A DNA stretch of 64,000 nucleotides from Fagopyrum homotropicum (Eukaryota > Streptophyta > Magnoliopsida > Caryophyllales > Polygonaceae), in assembly GCA_033239125.1 (NCBI GenBank), contig BSWB01000006.1, positions 30,806,001-30,870,000 of the forward strand, read 5' to 3'. The translations under genes and the position numbers were made by a program. This document shows, piece by piece, positions 18,646 to 29,945 of this stretch (positions within the stretch are counted from its first letter, which is position 1; the number at the start of each line of letters is the position of its first letter). A model generated the notes under the pieces. It did no database searches and was not told the origin of the DNA. It was given only the letters and a program-made list of their open reading frames with translations.

Positions 18646-18736
18646 GGATGACATCGGTATCCAGGGTAGTATCAAAACATTTCTTCCATTTTTTTTGAGC
18701 TTCACTATCTTATCTTTGCATCATTTCGTATACTTT
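18646..18736. repeat. 91-bp direct repeat, right copy
   Basis: Identical to 3841-3931. It lies immediately outside the right arm of the Mutator-like element. Confidence 0.9.
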
Positions 18737-20175
18737 CTCATGATTTGAACGTTCAAATTCTCCCTCTTCCTCCACTACTTCTACAATTCCTTTATTATTA
18801 TTTAAGGTTATGTCAAGAGGTTCTTCTTTTGTTATTTCAATACAATCTAATATCCCTAAAGCTTCAACAAGTTTATAATTCTTTCTATTTTTACATTTAT
18901 TAGCATAATGAACTATTTCTTCACATGTCCAACATTTGTAATTCTTTTTCTTCTCGGGGCAGTAAGAGGTTATTCTAAAGAACCTTCTTTTCTTAATAAA
19001 GTGTTTTCAATAGTATTTTTTCTAATACATTCCCCCTCTTTGTTTATTAAAGATTTTCTTACTATAATAATTTCTTCCATAACCATTTTCTAGTTATCTC
19101 TTAGGTTACATCCTCATTCTTCATGAAGATCCCAACAATTTAGAAATTGTTTTTTCTTGTGTTGAGTTCTCTTAACTTCTAGACATTTTTTCTATACCCA
19201 TTTTCCAATGAACCTTAATCTATTTTCTAGGGTATCATTCAAGTTGTATTTTTCTACTCATTCTTGGTACCCTTCACTAATTTCTTAATTTATGAGTTTA
19301 TGGAGTTTATCGAATAACATTTGATGGTTTATCCCATTATATCTTATCGTATAATAATAAAACTCAAATTCTGAAAAATAATTTCTAAATATCTCATATT
19401 ACAAATTTCAAGAGTAATTAATTTTCTTTGTCATTCGATTAATTTTTTATTTTTTATCTTTATCCTCTTTGTCTCCAATAGACTCAAATTCTAAGGCTTT
19501 GTACAATTGCCTAAATATAATATTTGGTAGTTCTTGTGCCCTTAAGATTTCTTTAATTTTTTCATCGATTCATTCATATCAATCTGCTACAATCTCATAC
19601 AAACTATGCTCGATATAATTTAGGAAGTTTGCAGATCTCCATTCAACGTTCATGTTTAAGACGCTCATCATACTTTTTTTCCCAAAAGTCTAACACATCA
19701 TTTCGGTTTCTTACTCCATCTAGATTAAACTTATATCAAATTTCACTGATGAGTTCAAGCAAAAGTTCTCTTTTGTTAGGTCTATGGTTTGGCATAACCC
19801 TAATTCCGAATTTAACTCTTTTCTCAAAAAGTTCTTTAAGTTTTAAATTAACTCTTTGTTGACTCGTTGACCCTTGTTCATATTCTCGATAACAAGATCC
19901 AGTGGCCTTTTTAACTTCTTGTTGTGGAATTATCTCTTCTTCCACTTCATTGACGTCTATATAACTCTTTTTCCCATCAATTTATTTAATTTTCTTTTAA
20001 CTTCACTTAAGGGTATGGTCTCTAGGCCGGTCTTTCAATTTGATAAATCTCATTTGTCGCTACATCTCTTCTTCATCAGTGTAGTAACCAGATTCATCAC
20101 TACTCAAAGAACTCATTTCTTTGTTAGACATATCAAGTATCTCCTTGATTTTCTAGCTCTTCTGTTGGTTCTTTT
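18737..20175 (-). pseudogene. Endogenous caulimovirid-like coat-protein relic
   Basis: On the minus strand, scattered frames carry a zinc knuckle of spacing CX2CX4HX4C (about 18908-18950) preceded by a Lys/Arg-rich stretch and followed by an acidic Glu-rich tail. Further upstream on that strand are aromatic and Lys-rich segments reminiscent of the coat-protein C-terminal half of plant pararetroviruses. The frame is broken by many stops and shifts, so nothing functional is encoded. A retrotransposon gag remains possible. It is cut at one side by the 91-bp repeat and at the other by the solo LTR. Confidence 0.45.
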
Positions 20176-22306
20176 TGTAACACCCTGATTCTGCGGGACT
20201 CGGGATGTCACATTGGGCTAGGATCTCACAATGGATCCTGACCCTAGCCTGACAACAAGTTCACTAGACCTTACAACATGACACTGACAGATATTAAAAA
20301 AAATACATAAAACCGTATAAACTGTATAACCAAAGGTAAACAACGACATAGCCGAGTATGAAACGACATCTTCACAGTGGAGGTAAACAAGACATCATCC
20401 TCACGCAGGAGGGAAAACATAAACAACCCCAAAACCAATCACCTAATGTACGAGAGTCCTCGGCTTGTCACCTTGCCAGATCACCCAACAACGCCTATCA
20501 TGCAAACATCTACAACACGGTATGAAACCGTTAGCTAACCACACATATATAAGATAATGCATAAGCACCAGCACAAGTCATGAAAGATAAACACATAATC
20601 ATGCTATCACACATTTACCCATTTTATTATCTTCATATAATAGTCATTCACTCAAATCGTATATATATAGATGAAAATATGTGACACGAGGACCGATACA
20701 TCCTCGCCTCTGAGAATGATAGTCATCTGGAATGGAATCGGTCACACAACCCGTGTACCCTATGGGAGTGGTGTTGTGCCCTCCCCGTATACCAGGTCTG
20801 GCATGTCTCAAGAGAACCCCCCAGACTCCACGGCGGGATGAAAGGGAAAGGTTATCACAACCACGCAAATGGGGCAATCAATAAAACGTAGGTCGGTATA
20901 TATGACATCACATGCTATCATAGCAACATACAAAGCACACAACACTCATGCAAACTCCCAATATAAGGATGGTAGCTAAGTAAGTCCTACGGACTTACCT
21001 CAACCTCATACAATCACAACCACGATCAACCTCCAATCTTGAGAGGGACACTGCCTAATAACAAGACAGAAAGAGATATCAATACTCCTATCAATCAAAA
21101 AGGTCACACCTAGATCCAAGAGATCCATAAAGATCATAATCAATCTATAAGCCTCACAACCAACTAAACCTCAATATCTCAGCATAACTCACAATTCCTC
21201 AAATCTCAAGTAGTATCTAATCAACATCCCTAAATCTCAATTCTAATCCTAATTTAATTAATTAACCTTTAATTAATTAGTTCAATTTTGCCAGAACAAC
21301 GTTTTGCCCGCAGGCAATTTCTAAATCCACTTGTCATCAGATTTCATCAAACAAACAACTCATAATCACCAGAATAATATAACGACCATAATGGAATTTC
21401 TAATTATCCATTTTGACAAGTCTAAAGTCAATTTAGGCCAAATCGCAGTACAGAAAGCGAATAAATTCATAACTTATTCGTTACTAACCCGATTGACGAT
21501 TTGAAAGAAGATTCAGAATCACAGCGACGCAGGCTACGCATGGACAACATCAAATTCACTGGAATCTGAGCGACGGAACCTGCCTGGTGACATATATGCT
21601 CGACCAACCCTTCATCTGCTCGGAAATGCAAAAACTCGGTACCGATATGAAGAGAATGAAGAGAGGAATCCAGAAACTCAAACGGAATTGAAATCGGATT
21701 AGAAACGGAGAGTAGATATGAGTTTGAAGGTTGAGAGAAATCAGAGCTTTTACGAGGAAACGTGAAAGGAAATGAATTAATAAAGGATTTTCCGCTATTT
21801 ATAGTGAAGACGATAATTATCCTTTAGCAAAGTCGATAATTATCCTTTAACCGATCCAAAGGTAGGTCGAACCTCCTTCTCCAAACTTCTCGAGATGGGA
21901 ATATTAAATCTGGAATATTGTAGGGATAATTATTCCACAACTGCCTCGAAAAAACGTGTATTCCTAAGCCGTTTTTTTTAGCCGTTAAGAATCGAAATAA
22001 CGACTCTTTTGACCGTTTTGCCTCTCCATGTTATTTCATATCTAGGACATATCCGATGTCCTGATCATTTCTCTCAACTGCATTTTTATTAATTGGAGCT
22101 CCCAAATGCTCCAAATAACACCGGAGAGTAAAAATAATTACCCGGGGAAAAAGTAAAAATTTCCCCAAACGTCCAAAATTACGCGAGAAATATAACGGTG
22201 GGACTCATACTCATCACTTGCGAAATCTTCGCGAGTTATATGTCAATTACTATCAATGATTAAGTTAATCAACATTAATTAGAATTCGAAAATCCTACCT
22301 ATTACA
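20176..22306. mobile_element. Solo LTR (TGTAACACCC...TATTACA) with TSD CTTTT
   Basis: A 2,131-bp stretch starting TGTAACACCCTG and ending CCTATTACA, flanked on both sides by CTTTT (20171-20175, 22307-22311). No primer site, purine tract or internal gene is attached. This is the product expected after recombination between two LTRs. The termini are inverted-repeat-like, so orientation is not certain. It sits in or beside the caulimovirid-like relic. Confidence 0.75.
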
Positions 22307-22311
22307 CTTTT

Positions 22312-22440
22312 TTTCGTTTCGGGTTTTTTAGTTAAACTTGATACCCAAAATTTCTTTTGGAGATTTTTGTTTTAGAATGAATACTTATAAGGAAATCGAC
22401 TGTCTTCTTTTGTTAGAGCGTTGTAAAATTGTTGTTGTTC
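22312..22440. other. Short unassigned flank of the solo LTR
   Basis: AT-rich sequence between the solo LTR and the MITE. It may continue the caulimovirid-like relic; nothing is recognisable. Confidence 0.4.
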
Positions 22441-22443
22441 TAA

Positions 22444-22699
22444 GAGTATCTCCAACAACTTCCCTAAACTCTTCCCAAAATGGAGAATTAAAAGTAAAAA
22501 TCTACCCTTTATATTTTTATCAAATCCAACAAATTTCCTATCTTGAAGAATTCTCCTTTTATTTGAAAAATGTCTTCAAATTTAGAGAAGAGTCCCCACT
22601 TGTTTCCATTATTCTCCATTTTGGAGAATGAATTGGAGAATCTGTTGAACCAAAAAATCTTTAAAATTTTCTAAATTGGAGAAGCTATTGGAGATGCTC
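22444..22699. mobile_element. Tourist-like MITE (GAGTATCTCCAA ends)
   Basis: 256 bp, ends GAGTATCTCCAACAACTT and AAGCTATTGGAGATGCTC, near-perfect inverted repeats. Flanked by TAA at 22441-22443 and 22700-22702, the 3-bp duplication of PIF/Harbinger elements. No coding capacity. Confidence 0.75.
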
Positions 22700-22702
22700 T
22701 AA

Positions 22703-23023
22703 GATGTCTAATTTTGTCCCTATACTTTACAAAATTTGTTCGCAACTTAATTAATCCCACTTTTAAATATGCGACATCGTCTATTATAGTATTTAAAATA
22801 GTTTCACGATGACCTTGTCCAGCGTTAAAATATTTTGCATGCCGTGTTAATTTATGTGGACAATTTTCAAAAACCTTCAGTTATCTTTAATTTTTTGAAT
22901 TTTTAATTAATTTTTAAATTTAATTAACTATTTAAGTCTATTACTAAATGATAGGATCACACAAATGACAAAATACGATTACAAAGAAGAATATAAACAC
23001 AACTCCTTATAAATTAGGTACAC
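22703..23023. other. AT-rich intergenic stretch, nothing recognised
   Basis: No open frame, repeat end or RNA motif could be supported between the two MITEs. Confidence 0.5.
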
Positions 23024-23026
23024 TTA

Positions 23027-23207
23027 GGGCCCGTTTGGAAGCACCGGGAATCATTCCCGGTAACGGAATGATTCCGAATCAATCAAAAACTCCGTTTGGT
23101 TAGAGGTCTTTTAACATATAAAATTAATCTCATCCATTTCATTTCCTTTCTCTACCCTTATTCGATTCCATTCCGTTTCCATTATACCGCTCCAACCAAA
23201 CGGGCAC
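23027..23207. mobile_element. Tourist-like MITE (GGGCCCGTTTGG ends)
   Basis: 181 bp, left end GGGCCCGTTTGG and right end CCAAACGGGCAC, with TTA on both sides (23024-23026, 23208-23210). This is a common PIF/Harbinger MITE terminus in plants. It is related at its ends to the MITE at 36920-37274. Confidence 0.8.
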
Positions 23208-23210
23208 TTA

Positions 23211-24512
23211 ATATGAATTCAAAAAATTTACCGAGTGAAAAAAAATAAAGAATAGGTTTAACAAAACAATTTAGAGGTATATATACCAATCACCACGTGG
23301 GAATATCATACTATATCCCAAATTCCAAGCTTCCATCCTACGTGGAAATATCTATCTCACCTTGGTTGCAAAATATCTCGGTACTTCGGCAGGACTAGAA
23401 ATATCTGTCTCCACTCTCCAAACGGCTTTATTTTAAGTTTTCCCCTCACAGAGTCACAAACCTTTCACAAAAAAAAAAAAGTTTCCCCACACAGAGTAAC
23501 AGGCTAGACCAGTATTATTTAATACAGTACGATACTAAAAATTGGCAAAGGTTAATTCGAGTGGAATGCGAGTCTACGACACGTGAGCGACTCTTCTTTT
23601 CTTCCAGAATTGTGTCAATTACCATCGTACGACGTGAAACCCCCCTAACCGCATTGAAACCTCCAAACGCCATTCTTGCATCTTATTCTTTCTTTAAACC
23701 CCGCTTTCGTTGTCTCCCTCCCAGAAACAGTGCTCTTCCTCTCCACCATTCGATCGAATTCCGATTCCTACTGGGCCCGTTCACTGGTTTCACTGGTTTT
23801 CAGGTTCACTTTCTATATTCAGGTTTGATAACTGTAAAGAATCATCATCCTTTTTATATTCACGACGATCGCTTTGATTAGGTCGTTTTGATGAATTGCG
23901 TCGATTCCGATTTTGAAGTTCTTAGTGCGAGCCTACTGGTGAAATGTTTCTCGCGGTGGTGCTTGCGCTTTATTGCTATTTGATTTGCATTCATGTCGGT
24001 GCCTTGATTACGATTTACGCATATTGTATCTATTTTTAAGTACTTTGCGATTTATTTTCTGTATAAGTGAATCCCGTTTTTGATCGCATGCGGCCGTTTC
24101 TGTAGCCAGTTGATTTTCATTTATGTATTTAGGTTTCACTGCTAATGTGTTTTGAAGCGATTTTGTGATTCTTAGTTATACTAAACTGTTCAGATTTGTG
24201 AATGTTTCGTCATATTTCCACATATCTTCATCAATTACTTGGTTTGCATTGTTTACTTATGGGAGATCTACATTATTTTCATTGATTTCTTTTACTAGGC
24301 AAGAGATGAAAGGCCATGGCAAAAAACTGAACTATAGCCACAATAACGCTATAGTAGGTTTTTACTAGAGCTGGATGCGTTCCATAGTCTCCTGCAGTGG
24401 TAAGTTATTAGGTCCTGATGAAGAGTTGTAGTGTTCTTCCTTCTTTTTTTTTTTTTAAAAATATTTGTGTTGTGGTCCATGTTTGTGTAGGCGTTTAAAG
24501 CTTGAGTTGGAT
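23211..24512 (+). other. Likely promoter and leader of the gene at 24513
   Basis: The C/T-rich stretch from about 23620 to 23900 looks like a plant 5' untranslated leader and is followed by T-rich intron-like sequence. An open frame at 23561-23881 (about 106 codons) matches nothing I know and is probably part of the leader. Exon limits here cannot be fixed without transcripts. Confidence 0.3.
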
Positions 24513-24772
24513 ATGAACAATTCTGGAGAGAGCGCTCAGATTAGTTGCAGTGCTCTCTTATGGTCTCCAGGTAATATTGGTTGATTTTTAGTTTTAGCAA
24601 TCATGCTACATTTGGTTTTGTTTGATTTTTTTACATTTAATACTTTGCGAGACTAATAATTAATAAAATGCTCTCATTTCAACTCGTTACATAGGTGAAA
24701 TCTTAGCTCACTTGGATGAGTAATTTATGGCATATAGGTATTCGTGAGGATGAAAGAATTGCAGCAATACAG
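24513..24772 (+). CDS. First two coding exons of an unrecognised gene
   Basis: Exon 1 (24513-24570) begins ATGAACAATTCTGG and ends CTCCAG before GTAATATT. Exon 2 (24738-24772) follows CATATAG and ends ATACAG before GTTTTT. Spliced, they give 31 codons with no stop, reading MNNSGESAQ, then LLWSPGIREDERIAAIQ, and finish in phase 0. I do not recognise the protein and could not locate convincing further exons, so this may be a gene fragment or a gene whose later exons I cannot see. Confidence 0.35.
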
Positions 24773-26627
24773 GTTTTTGGCTTCTTTTACCAAGAAGAGA
24801 GTGACAAATTCATATAAAATATAATTTTGAAGAGAAACATCTTTTACGTCTTTCACGACAGCTTAGGCAGAATGACCTTCAGCTGATTACTCTAACCACT
24901 TTATGTATAAATATCCTTCTTCAAACAGGCTTCCCTTCATCACATACTTTGAGTCTTTGACTGTTTTTTCCCCTTTTCCTAGAGAACGAGTAATTTTTTA
25001 CATGGACACACACCCCGATACTATCATCAATCTTCTACGGGGGAGTTGTGTTTTTGCTTTCTTTTACTTGCTGAGTATATGTTGACATCTACTTTTCTTG
25101 CTACCTGGTTAATTATGTTGTTGTCATTTAAAAAATATGAACCTGGTATGTTAGTCTAAAACTAGGAGAAGTGATTTTTCAATGGAAATCATTAGTCTTG
25201 TTTCCAGGTTTGTCTCCCTGATCTTCGGTAATTAGTTATTACTACCAATTGACAATTGTTGGCTTGGTTGTAGTATACTGACAGTTGATAAGATTGGGGT
25301 TGGCCCTAACTGGCTTTTGAGTTAGCCCTCATATGGTATTGCTAAATTACAGAGACTATTTAAACGTACATCTAAATTCTTTTAACCTCATGATCAAATG
25401 GAAGTCAAAATACATCTTAACTCAACATCCCTTGACTAACATATTTGGATTTTTAGTTTGACTATCAGACATTTCTCCTTTAACCTCGTCCTAGCAAATA
25501 ATATTCCCATATATTAAAAAAATAATTTTCTTGGCCTTCAATCTTGAAATTTTGACTCTTGAGTGTCAACTATTTATGCACTAATTTTTAGTAATGAAGT
25601 TTACAGTAATATACTTGCATGAAAATGTTTTTTGTTAAAACAATTCTCTATCCCGAATCCTGATTCTACTCAGATTCCATTGTGATTACACTCAATCAAC
25701 ATCTTTTTTTTTTTTTTTAATTTGTTTGATGATTTTAAATAGGAGACTTCTACATCCTTCATTTTGTTGAGATACCACTGTGATTGCACATGATCAACAT
25801 CTATTTTTTTGCAACACTTTAAGTCTACAAGAAAAGTGAGAAAGGGATCATTTCACTACTATCTCAACATATCAAAGACAAACACCATTATAATAACCCT
25901 AGATTCATCTGCATCCAAACCCCGTTTCGACAATGAGTAAAAGATGTGCCCTTCAAAGAAAGAAGTGGGCCCTGAGATTCCTTAGTTTAATTGCAAACAA
26001 GGAAGCATACTATTTTTTTTTTTATCATGATTACGTGATAGAATGGATTTCGTTGTAGAGAAGCTGTTTCATAAGTTATAAGTAGATTTACAAATAACTA
26101 TACATTTTGGCCCAGATCCCATAGAATTTTTTTAAATATCCAAACTGACTTGCATCTCATGGATCCGAATTAGAAAAGTTGTAACATTATTCCTGCATGA
26201 AGCTTGGCAACAAAATGTTTTGGAAGGATTGAAATTTAATGTTTTGAAGTCTTCTTGTAAACTTCTCTTCAAGTTCCCTTTTTTATGCTTTACATTTATG
26301 TTGCATATCATCAATGTATTATTGACACATTGATATCATAGTTAAAAAATATACTTATGTGCTATAAATAATAAAAATATTACTACTAACCAAGTATTCA
26401 AATTTGTTTGATTTTTAAATCAAGATAGAAATACACACAAATTCTATATCAATCGGATAGGTATCGATCTTAACTCATATAAGAATATTTGAAGCCTTTG
26501 TTCATGTCGTAGTTGATCATTAATCCAAGGTTATTGCTTCAACCTTCTACTGACAATGTTATCCTTCATGAGATGTTGTTATCACCTAAAACATAGAGAG
26601 CAATTAAGTGAGAACAAAAAGAATATC
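24773..26627. other. AT-rich stretch without a supported gene
   Basis: Only short frames with no recognisable similarity, T- and A-rich runs, and intron-like composition. It may be introns of the gene beginning at 24513. Confidence 0.4.
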
Positions 26628-26892
26628 ACTTGCAGATAAAGACTAGTTATCTTAACATATACATATTTAAATACATAATAGCCATTTTAGTAAAATATAT
26701 TCAAACACATGCGCAAGTATATATCTATGTATTTGTATATCTACCTAATGAAATGAAAATTACTTGCAGATAAAGGCTATTTTTATTTTAACATATACAT
26801 ATTTCAAATGCATAAAAGATATTTTAGTAAAATATATTCAAATATATGCACAAGTATAAATGCCTTTATTTGTAAATCTACGTAATGAAATA
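26628..26892. repeat. Two-copy tandem duplication, unit about 133 bp
   Basis: Both copies begin ACTTGCAGATAAAG and share the run TTTTAGTAAAATATATTCAAA; they differ by substitutions and small indels. AT-rich, no coding content. Confidence 0.75.
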
Positions 26893-27081
26893 TTTCTTAT
26901 TCTGAATCTTGAGGTAATACAATTTTTTCAGTAGGCTCATTGGAATTATAAATTATTTGTCATGATTTTGATTCCTACATAACTTATGGCAGAACATTTG
27001 GATATTTGGAGAAGTAGTAGATTATATATACCATTGTGAAGATGTATTCTTATCGAAAGACACTTGTAAAGAGTTAAAAGT

Positions 27082-27084
<3 letters not shown>

Positions 27085-27116
<32 letters not shown>
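27085..27116. repeat. (TA)n microsatellite
   Basis: About 16 uninterrupted TA units in AT-rich sequence. Confidence 0.9.
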
Positions 27117-27119
<3 letters not shown>

Positions 27120-29945
27120 AAAGTTAGTTCAAATGACCATATATGTATTAATAAATTGACCATATCTGTATTCTTATCAAAAAATTTTTTGTAAAGAGTT
27201 AAAATGTTTTTTTAAAGTATAAACATTTTAACTTGAGCCAAAAGTTAATTAAAAAGTGAATGCCCAAACTTGAACTTATAATATTACTTGACTTATAAAT
27301 ATCTGAACCACAGAGGTTTTGCAACTTTTTACCAGTCCTTATGATTTGGCTTCAACCACCTTCATAATTCTAAGTGACTTGCTTAGTTGCTTTTATCTTA
27401 TCCTTACTTCCTAATTTGAGGAACTGGTTAATACACTTGCGGTCTCATTTGTAAGATCTTTTGAATCGTTGATTGTTGGACTAGACCATGGAACTTTGAT
27501 AAAATCACTCTATTATTTTTGTGTTTGATTTATGACACAATATAAACTGATGAATCATTTAGCCTTTTCATGTCATCAATTAGTGATTGTGAGCTATTAT
27601 AGGGTTCAGTTTTGACTCTTTAACATTTCAAACATTTTAGAAATTAAGCACTCAAAAATTTAAAATAGTAACATGAACAACAGAAAGATTTGAAAGGGAA
27701 ATTAAGTCACTTCAGAAAGCAAGGAATGTAATAGAGGGTTTTGTTGAATTCTCATGTATGCACATGCAGGGCTGATACTACATAGAGCATCTCATATATG
27801 CACATGTATGGTTGATTCAATTACAAAAAGTATCTAGCGTCCATTTATGTGCTTTTATTAGTCAAAGTCAGTTTATGTGCTGATTGGACATGTTTTACTA
27901 ATCTTGGACTGCATGCAAAAATATGCCTTATTGCCTTGCATGATATACATATTGTGGAGCTTTAGGTAAGTTTGGAGAAGTCTATGCAACTATAGTTTGT
28001 ATTAAAGTAGGAGTGTTTCAGTTGCTTGGTCAACTGTTTTGACATGATGAATGGACATAGAGCATTTGACTGGCTTTTTCTATCATGATATGAGAACCTA
28101 CATAATTTAATATTTTGCAAACTCCTACACGTTGTGATCACAATGTTTCTGAAGAGGGGCCATTACATACCTTGGTTTATGTGTGTTTTAGTGTGGACAA
28201 TGACTAGAGTTTATGATGGATAATTAAAAGAGAGACTCTCATCTTTGGAATATGCAGAAGTTTGACAGTGAAGTACAATAGAAACCCTAATTTCTACCTT
28301 TGTGTCAAAATTCCTTTTGCATGTAAAAAGATTTGTTTTCGTTTTATGAAGATCTGACGTATAATTTCAAGAAATAGATTATCTGTGACCAAACAATCCA
28401 TTTTACTGATTTTCTAGTAAAGATTTTGAACTTCTATCTATGGATGGGATTACTTTTATTTCTGCTAGAGTTATGATGTTAATCTATTGATACTTATGAT
28501 CATGGTTGAATAGTTCAAGTAAAGCTGTCTATTATCTATTTGTGGGTGTAAATGTGTTTGCCACAAGTTTAATGTGTTAATAGCCCGTATAAATATTGTG
28601 GATTAACAGGACTGCCAATATTGGCTAAACAAATGCTAACTTAGTGCAATTGATGTCATGGCCACTTTCATCACGTATCCAGGGAAATGGAAAGGCTAAA
28701 CAATGAACTAATAGAAACAAGTGGGGAAAAAATAAATCGATTTTTGTTCTTATTAATGATTCTTCAATTGCTTTATTGACAATCTAGGAATATTGCAAAT
28801 AATTTTTTGTTTATCTTTTAATAAAAGCTTCAGACATCGGATTCTCTTACCACTTCCATGTTCCTCTTCTTGTGGACTTTTACTGGGCACTTCCATTCCT
28901 TGTTGCTGATTGCAGCCTTTGACCTTTTCCTGTGATCCAAAGTACCGTGAGTCTAAAATTTTGTATTTCCTACAATTGTTGTTTTTCATGAAGTTGATGT
29001 CTTTGCTATCAATGCAAAGTGAAGGTTGTGTTGATTAAAATGCAAGGTATGGCTTCATCTTTCTTGACATGTTCCATGGTTTGTTTGGAAAAAATGAATT
29101 TCTTTTGTTATATATATACTGTTAAAAATACTTTATGTAACATTGGCAGTGGTTATGTTGCTAACACTTTGGTTGCGCATTGGCATCGCCAATAGCATAT
29201 TCCATTTAAATTCTCTATCTTTGTTTTTCTCTACTTTCTGTCAACTACGGCCTGAGTATGGTTTGTATACCTCTCAATCACTTATGCTCATAAAAAGATT
29301 TATGGCCATTTAGCGAGATGATATCAAGTACATGTATCGTTCAGTCTTACGGATTTCCATATCAAAGCTAAATTATATGAGAAATTAGTCCTTTTGCTGC
29401 CGTTAAAATGTTGAGTATGAGCAGAGCTAGCTTTTTGTATCACTCTTACATACAACCAAAGTAGTTTCCAGTAATTTAACATTTTTGTAACATAGTGATT
29501 TTTCTCATGATCCCTGCTCATTGTTCTTCCGGTTCTCCACCACCAAAATGTTCGAAACAACTCATCAAATGCTTGAAATTCTTTTGGTATAATCAATCCT
29601 AAATGCTTTCCTTTTTTTACCATAAACATCCTCAGGATATGCATTATGCGTCTTTGATGCTTAAAACAAGGCACGTATTGTATTACATTTTCCTTATTAC
29701 ATTGCATTCCAATCTTACTCATATTTTTCTGTCGTCTTGTGGTTTATGCACCACAATGAAAAGTAATAACAAAACTTCATAACCTTGTTCGAGTAGTGAG
29801 TCTTGTGACAGGTAGGACTTCAAGCACTTTATTACTTGCCTTCTCTGTTGTGGTTATTATCTGCATACATCAACAAAGGGGATAAATGTGCATGCATAGA
29901 GATTCTTAGAGGAATATCTTAATTCTTAAAGAGTACTGTACACCA
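27117..29945. other. Intergenic stretch downstream of the MADS gene
   Basis: No gene could be supported. Two minus-strand frames (28753-28989 and 29324-29722, the latter 132 codons) stand out by length but match no family I know and show no splice-consistent structure. On the minus strand, GATGTATGCAG ending near 29861 is a possible acceptor for a further, probably untranslated, exon of the MADS gene. Confidence 0.35.

Noticed and set aside
23561..23881. 106-codon plus-strand frame
   Set aside because: No similarity recognised; lies in a leader-like region and has no conserved features.
28753..28989. 78-codon minus-strand frame with a donor-like GTGGTAAGA inside
   Set aside because: Could not be linked to any gene model or family.
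29324..29722. 132-codon minus-strand open frame
   Set aside because: No recognisable family, no splice context, composition like the surrounding AT-rich DNA.
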